Assembly (NCBI GenBank): GCA_027023115.1
Contig: JALVWZ010000129.1
Span: 1 to 13,343 of the forward strand
Source of the DNA: Thermaceae bacterium
GTDB taxonomy: Bacteria > Deinococcota > Deinococci > Deinococcales > Marinithermaceae
Length of the DNA: 13,343 nucleotides
Direction of reading: 5' to 3'
A program made the translations under genes and the position numbers. Shown piece by piece: positions 10,259 to 13,343 of the stretch (positions are counted from its first letter, which is position 1; each line of letters begins with the position of its first letter). The notes below the pieces were generated by a model. The model was not told the origin of the DNA, did not search any database, and was given only the letters and a program-made list of their open reading frames with translations.

Positions 10259-11257
10259 CTAACTGTAGCGGATCCGCGGATCCACCCAGGCGAGCAAGAG
10301 GTCGGAGAGTAGGTTGCCAATCATCAACAGGACCACCGAGATAGCAATACTGCCCATGATTATGTAAACGTCGATGCTAAAGAGAGCGTCGAGCATCAAG
10401 GGCGTCAGCCCCGGCCAACCCATGACCACCTCGACCAGGCCGGCGCCGCCGAAGAGGTCGGGCAGCAAAAAGCCGATCGAAGCGATTATGGGGATGATGG
10501 CGTTGCGGAGGATGTGCTTGTAAATCACCACCCGCTCCGGCAGGCCCTTGGCGCGGGCGGTGCGCACGTAGTCCTGCATCTTGGTTTCCAGCATTTGGGT
10601 GCGCATCACCCGGGTCAATCCGGCGGTGCCCGAGGTGCCCGAGACGATTACCGGCAGCACCGCGTGCCAGAGAATGTCGAGCCATTGTCGCCACTTGGGG
10701 GCGCTGTAAAAGTCGAGGCCCGCTATGTAGAGCGAGCGCATGCCGCCAATCGGGAATATCTCGTGGCCAAAGACGTCTTTCAGATAAAGGGCGAAGTAGA
10801 GCATCAGCAGCGCGAAGAAGAAGTTGGGGATCGCCAGGCCAATGAAGGCCACGGTGGTCCAGAAGCGGTCGCCCCAGGAATACTGGTGCAGGGCCGAGTA
10901 GATGCCGATGGGAATCGAAACTACGTATATGAAGAGTATCGATAAGGTAACCAACACCAGCGAGTTGAGCAGTCTTGGTTTGATAACCTGCCAAACGTCG
11001 GTCTGATAGCTGAGCGAGATGCCCAGGTAGCCTTTCAAAAATCCCGATAGCCACTTGGCGTACTGGACCGTGAAGGGCTGATCCAGCCCGAAGAGGTGGC
11101 GGAGGTTTTCTATTTGTTCGTGGTTATAGGAAGGGTCCATCTCGAGCCGGGTAACGAAGTCGCCCGGAGCTAGCTGGATGATCAAAAAGGCCAGGAAAGT
11201 AGCCCCCAGGAACGTCGGGATTAGGTGGATGAAGCGACGGATGATGTATGCGGTCAT
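10259..11257 (-). CDS. oppB: Peptide ABC transporter permease OppB/DppB
   Basis: A 332-residue membrane permease of normal length, pairing with OppC. It begins with the family's MTAYIIRRFIHLIPTFLGATF N-terminus, where TM1 sits right after the start. Next comes the LAPGD motif (29-33) and an extracytoplasmic loop, then the remaining TM helices. The coupling EAA loop is DYVRTARAKGLPERVVIYKHILRNA (about 229-253), and the protein ends in WVDPRIRYS. The ribosome site is weak (GAAAACGA before the ATG), so translation may rely on initiation from the structured oppA-oppB junction. The gene lies 62 bp after oppA, with a strong hairpin between, and 9 bp before oppC. Confidence 0.95.
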   Translation of the reverse strand: MTAYIIRRFIHLIPTFLGATFLAFLIIQLAPGDFVTRLEMDPSYNHEQIENLRHLFGLDQPFTVQYAKWLSGFLKGYLGISLSYQTDVWQVIKPRLLNSLVLVTLSILFIYVVSIPIGIYSALHQYSWGDRFWTTVAFIGLAIPNFFFALLMLYFALYLKDVFGHEIFPIGGMRSLYIAGLDFYSAPKWRQWLDILWHAVLPVIVSGTSGTAGLTRVMRTQMLETKMQDYVRTARAKGLPERVVIYKHILRNAIIPIIASIGFLLPDLFGGAGLVEVVMGWPGLTPLMLDALFSIDVYIIMGSIAISVVLLMIGNLLSDLLLAWVDPRIRYS

Positions 11258-11279
11258 TTGTCGTTTTCAGGAAGCAGGC

Positions 11280-11303
11280 GGGGCCCCCGCTGGGGAGGGC
11301 CCC
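11280..11303 (-). promoter_or_regulatory. Hairpin between oppA and oppB (attenuator or mRNA-stabilising stem)
   Basis: GGGGCCC (11280-11286) pairs with GGGCCCC (11297-11303) around a 10-base loop, and the stem can be lengthened by GC/GC pairing with a bulge (11278-11279 with 11308-11309). No U-tract follows on the minus strand, so it is unlikely to be a full terminator. In many importer operons such a stem after the binding-protein gene keeps its mRNA abundant relative to the permease genes; that role is inferred here. Confidence 0.6.
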
Positions 11304-11319
11304 ACCCGCTAGCGAGGCG

Positions 11320-13026
11320 CTACTTCTTGATGAAGACGGTTTCGATGTAGGGGTACTGGCCTACGATCGAGGTGATCTGGTCCTTGGAGAAGAGGCCGCC
11401 AACCTTGTTGAGGCGCGCCGGGTTGTAGGCCGGAGCGACGGTGTAGGTGAGCGGCAGGTTCTCGGCCACGACCTGCTGGAAGCGGACGTAAATGTCACGC
11501 CGCTTGCTCTGCTCGAGGGTGGTGGCACCCTCGCGCATCAGTTTGTCGATGAGGATCTCGAACGACTGGAAGTCGGGGCCGTAGTTCCACATGTGCAGCG
11601 GACCGTCGAGCTCCCAGACGTTGCGGCTGAATGCCGGCTCGATGCCGCCGGTAAGGCCGATGAGGATGGCGTCAAAGTCGCGGGTATTGAGGATCTGGCG
11701 AACCAGCTCGTTGAAGTTGATGGGGGCGTACTTCACGTCCACGCCAATGGCCTTGGCGTCTTCGGCGAAGATCTCGGCGATCTTCTCGCGAACGTTATTG
11801 CCCTGGTTGGTGGCCAGGCTGAAGGAGAGCGGGTGCCCGGAAGCGTCCACCAGGACGCCGTCGGCGTTCTTCTTGCGGAAGCCCAGGTCGGCCAGCAGCG
11901 CGGCGGCCTTCTTGGGGTTGTACTCGTACTTGGCTACGTCGTCGGTGAAGAACTGCTTGACCGGAATCGAGATCGGGCTCCACTGCGGCTGGCCGAGACC
12001 GCCGAGGGCCAGCTCGATCATCGAGTCCTTGTCCATCAGGTAGGCCATCGCCTGACGGAACTTCTTGTTGCGGAAGAGCTTGGCCTTCCACTGGTCCTTG
12101 TTGTTCCAGTTGAAGAAGATGAAGTTGGTGCCGGTGGTTACGTCGGCGTTGGGGAAGATGGTGGCGTCGAGCTTCTTCGACTTGATGCGATCCAAAATCT
12201 GCGCGATCTGGTCGGCGTCGGAAGCGGCGTACAGGTCGAGCTCGCCGGCCAGGAACTTGGCCAAGGCGGCGTTACGGTCCTTGACGATGGTGTAGATGTA
12301 GCGGTCGAGGTAGGGCAGCTTGTTGCCTTTTTCGTCCACGCCCCAGAAGTTGGGGTTGCGCTTGAGGATTACGCGCTCGCCCTGAACGTACTTGTCGAGC
12401 ATGAAGGGGCCGCCCGAAACCAGCTTGGCCGGGTCGGTGCCCACGCCCCACATCTCGGTGACCTTGCCCTCTTTGTAGGCCTTCTCGAAGACGTGCTTGG
12501 GGACGATGTACCAACCCTGAATGAGCGCCGGCGCGAAGGGCTTGGGGAAGTCGGCCTGGACGGTGTAGTCGTCTATCTTGGTCCAGACGATCGGCTTGCC
12601 GTCCACCTCGAAGCTCTTGATGGAGTTCGAGCCAACCTTCTTGTCGGCGTGAACCTTGGCGCTGAAGACCACGTCATCGGCGGTGATCGGCTGGCCGTCG
12701 GACCACTTGGCGCCCTCGCGCAGGTGGAAGACGATGGTCAGACCGTGGTTCTTGACCTCCCAGCTCTTGGCCAGCATGCCTTCGGGCTCGAGAGTGTAAG
12801 GGTTGTAGCCGGTCAGCACCGGCAGCATGCGGTCGATGATGTCGGTCGAGGACGTTTCCTTGGCCACGAAGGGGTTGAAAGTCTTCGGGCCGGCGGTGGA
12901 CCAGTCGCGGAAGTCGCCACCGATTACCGGGGTCTCGTTGGGGTTGGGGGCTTTGAACACTTTGGGCTGGGCCATAGAGATGGCTCCGAGCGCCAATACG
13001 GCCAGGATCCAGATCAAACGTTTCAT
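11320..13026 (-). CDS. oppA: Peptide ABC transporter substrate-binding protein (SBP family 5, OppA-like)
   Basis: A 568-residue extracytoplasmic peptide-binding protein. The Sec signal peptide is MKRLIWILAVLALGAISMAQ, with likely cleavage at SMA|Q. There is no lipobox cysteine, so anchoring by lipidation is not predicted. The family-5 core is clear: an MLAKSWEV stretch, then VFHLREGAKWSDGQPITADDVVFSAK (about 99-124). It has the usual length of OppA/DppA proteins. ATG at 13026 is chosen over the upstream in-frame ATG at 13101. It gives the signal peptide directly, has a strong GAGGAGGT ribosome site 7 bases before it (13034-13041), and the longer start would lie within the promoter's transcription start zone. 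It is the first gene of oppABCDF and has its own strong promoter and structured leader. The precise substrate (oligopeptide, dipeptide or other) cannot be told from sequence. Confidence 0.95.
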   Translation of the reverse strand: MKRLIWILAVLALGAISMAQPKVFKAPNPNETPVIGGDFRDWSTAGPKTFNPFVAKETSSTDIIDRMLPVLTGYNPYTLEPEGMLAKSWEVKNHGLTIVFHLREGAKWSDGQPITADDVVFSAKVHADKKVGSNSIKSFEVDGKPIVWTKIDDYTVQADFPKPFAPALIQGWYIVPKHVFEKAYKEGKVTEMWGVGTDPAKLVSGGPFMLDKYVQGERVILKRNPNFWGVDEKGNKLPYLDRYIYTIVKDRNAALAKFLAGELDLYAASDADQIAQILDRIKSKKLDATIFPNADVTTGTNFIFFNWNNKDQWKAKLFRNKKFRQAMAYLMDKDSMIELALGGLGQPQWSPISIPVKQFFTDDVAKYEYNPKKAAALLADLGFRKKNADGVLVDASGHPLSFSLATNQGNNVREKIAEIFAEDAKAIGVDVKYAPINFNELVRQILNTRDFDAILIGLTGGIEPAFSRNVWELDGPLHMWNYGPDFQSFEILIDKLMREGATTLEQSKRRDIYVRFQQVVAENLPLTYTVAPAYNPARLNKVGGLFSKDQITSIVGQYPYIETVFIKK

Positions 13027-13033
13027 TCGCACT

Positions 13034-13041
13034 ACCTCCTC
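13034..13041 (-). promoter_or_regulatory. Ribosome binding site of oppA
   Basis: GAGGAGGT on the minus strand, seven bases before the ATG at 13026. It is the strongest Shine-Dalgarno match in the window and is what decides the oppA start over the upstream in-frame ATG. Confidence 0.85.
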
Positions 13042-13048
13042 GATATCG

Positions 13049-13091
13049 GTCCAACCTCGCCTGGCATTGACTGCCGGATACAGGATTGGAC
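13049..13091 (-). promoter_or_regulatory. Structured 5' leader stem of the oppA mRNA
   Basis: On the minus strand GTCCAA (13086-13091) pairs with TTGGAC (13049-13054), extended by CC/GG across one bulged base. Inside it, GGCA (13072-13075) and TGCC (13063-13066) form a second small hairpin. The expected transcription start (about 13092-13094) puts the stem at the very 5' end of the message, with the ribosome site left single-stranded downstream. Such 5'-terminal stems often protect mRNA from decay. No known riboswitch class is recognised. Confidence 0.5.
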
Positions 13092-13095
13092 TTAG

Positions 13096-13122
13096 TTGCA
13101 CGTTACTTTCTCTATTGCACGA
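13096..13122. promoter_or_regulatory. Tandem TTGCACG direct repeats over the oppA promoter (candidate operator)
   Basis: TTGCACG occurs at 13096-13102 and again at 13115-13121, 19 bp apart, on the plus strand. The first overlaps the -10 box and the second lies in the -35/-10 spacer. Two same-sided half-sites about two helical turns apart would suit cooperative binding of a repressor. No regulator is encoded here, so this is only a candidate. Confidence 0.35.
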
Positions 13123-13129
13123 TTGTCAA
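13100..13129 (-). promoter_or_regulatory. Promoter of the opp operon
   Basis: On the minus strand a perfect -35 TTGACA (13124-13129) and a -10 TAACGT (13100-13105, TANNNT) are separated by 18 bp. The start of transcription should be near 13093, giving a leader of about 66 bases. It follows the secG terminator by roughly 50 bp. It is the best sigma-70-type promoter in the window. Confidence 0.82.
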
Positions 13130-13179
13130 GAATAAACCGCGTCTAAAACGGCTTGCTTCTAACGATGGGCAACGCAAAA

Positions 13180-13199
13180 AGGGAGCCCTTGGGCTCCCT
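13180..13199 (-). terminator. Intrinsic terminator of secG
   Basis: On the minus strand AGGGAGCC and GGCTCCCT form an 8-bp stem with a four-base loop, directly followed by TTTTTGCG. It lies 18 bp after the secG stop codon. A stem plus T-run in this orientation is a textbook rho-independent terminator, and it separates secG from the opp promoter. Confidence 0.9.
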
Positions 13200-13217
13200 A
13201 GCGATATGCTCCGGTGC

Positions 13218-13343
13218 TTAGCGGGTGAACTTGGTAATGATCACTGCCAAAACGGCAAAGGCCACGCCCAACCAGATGGTTACACGATACAGTCCGCCAG
13301 TCACTCCCCTGGCCGCGAACAGGTCGGTAGCGCCGCCGCCCAG
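13218..13343 (-). CDS. secG: Preprotein translocase subunit SecG (C-terminal part, cut by window edge)
   Basis: Only the last 41 codons and the TAA stop are inside the window. They read LGGGATDLFAARGVTGGLYRV followed by a hydrophobic helix (TIWLGVAFAVLAVIITKF) and a short TR end. The glycine-rich cytosolic loop with a G-x-LFA-x-RG motif followed by the second TM helix is characteristic of SecG, the small SecYEG component that assists protein export. SecG proteins are about 70-110 residues, so the N-terminal helix lies beyond the right edge. The terminator at 13180-13199 follows it. Confidence 0.9.
   Translation of the reverse strand: MGGGATDLFAARGVTGGLYRVTIWLGVAFAVLAVIITKFTR

Noticed and set aside
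11248..13095. 615-codon open frame antisense to oppA
   Set aside because: It mirrors the whole of oppA, which has a clear signal peptide, family motifs and a strong ribosome site. The translated product is rich in V/G/L/D repeats typical of a GC-rich reverse-frame artefact and has no recognisable domain.
13027..13101. 25-codon N-terminal extension of oppA
   Set aside because: It would start at about the predicted transcription start, cross the leader stem and hide the signal peptide; the internal ATG has a strong ribosome site.
13180..13199. Bidirectional terminator
   Set aside because: The T-run exists only on the minus-strand side; the plus-strand direction has no T-tract and no gene to terminate.

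Overview
The window looks chromosomal and comes from a GC-rich bacterium, most likely a member of the Thermaceae (Deinococcus-Thermus; an Oceanithermus/Marinithermus/Meiothermus-like genus is my best guess). The guess rests on high GC, 'AMAQ/SMAQ' signal-peptide ends, GTG starts, TANNNT -10 boxes placed 5-7 bases before start codons (leaderless style), and GC-rich repeat-laden intergenic DNA. No genus can be fixed from sequence alone. Nearly all genes lie on the minus strand; only the acyl-CoA dehydrogenase is on the plus strand.

Layout, left to right. (1) 1-738 has no credible gene. It is a repeat patch: two copies of a composite palindromic element embedded in a degenerate 7-bp tandem repeat, then two copies of a second short palindromic repeat and further inverted repeats. 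(2) lepA (EF4, 739-2544, minus) is divergent from an acyl-CoA dehydrogenase gene (2601-3722, plus) across a 56-bp gap that may hold two leaderless promoters. (3) The dehydrogenase gene converges on an S9 family serine peptidase gene (3719-5602, minus), and their stop codons overlap. (4) Upstream of the peptidase is an exported DUF4139-like protein (5627-6691, minus). A perfect 6-bp-arm palindrome overlaps its stop codon and fills the presumed spacer of the peptidase promoter. (5) A complete peptide ABC importer operon is transcribed leftward as oppA-oppB-oppC-oppD-oppF (13026 to 6751). It starts from a strong TTGACA-N18-TAACGT promoter and ends at a 9-bp GC hairpin. (6) The right edge carries the last 41 codons of secG with its own intrinsic terminator.

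Working together: OppA captures peptides outside the membrane, OppB/OppC form the channel and OppD/OppF drive it with ATP. The cytosolic S9 peptidase next door could degrade imported peptides, and the acyl-CoA dehydrogenase could feed beta-oxidation or branched-chain amino-acid breakdown. That amino-acid/peptide catabolism theme is inference from gene proximity.

Most of the window is ordinary. The parts most worth a second look are the approx. 107-residue insertion with two extra predicted membrane helices in OppC, the palindrome in the peptidase promoter, the tandem TTGCACG repeats and 5'-terminal stem in the oppA leader, and the heptad/palindrome repeat elements at the left end. I found no CRISPR array, IS element, tRNA, rRNA or clearly novel multigene system.
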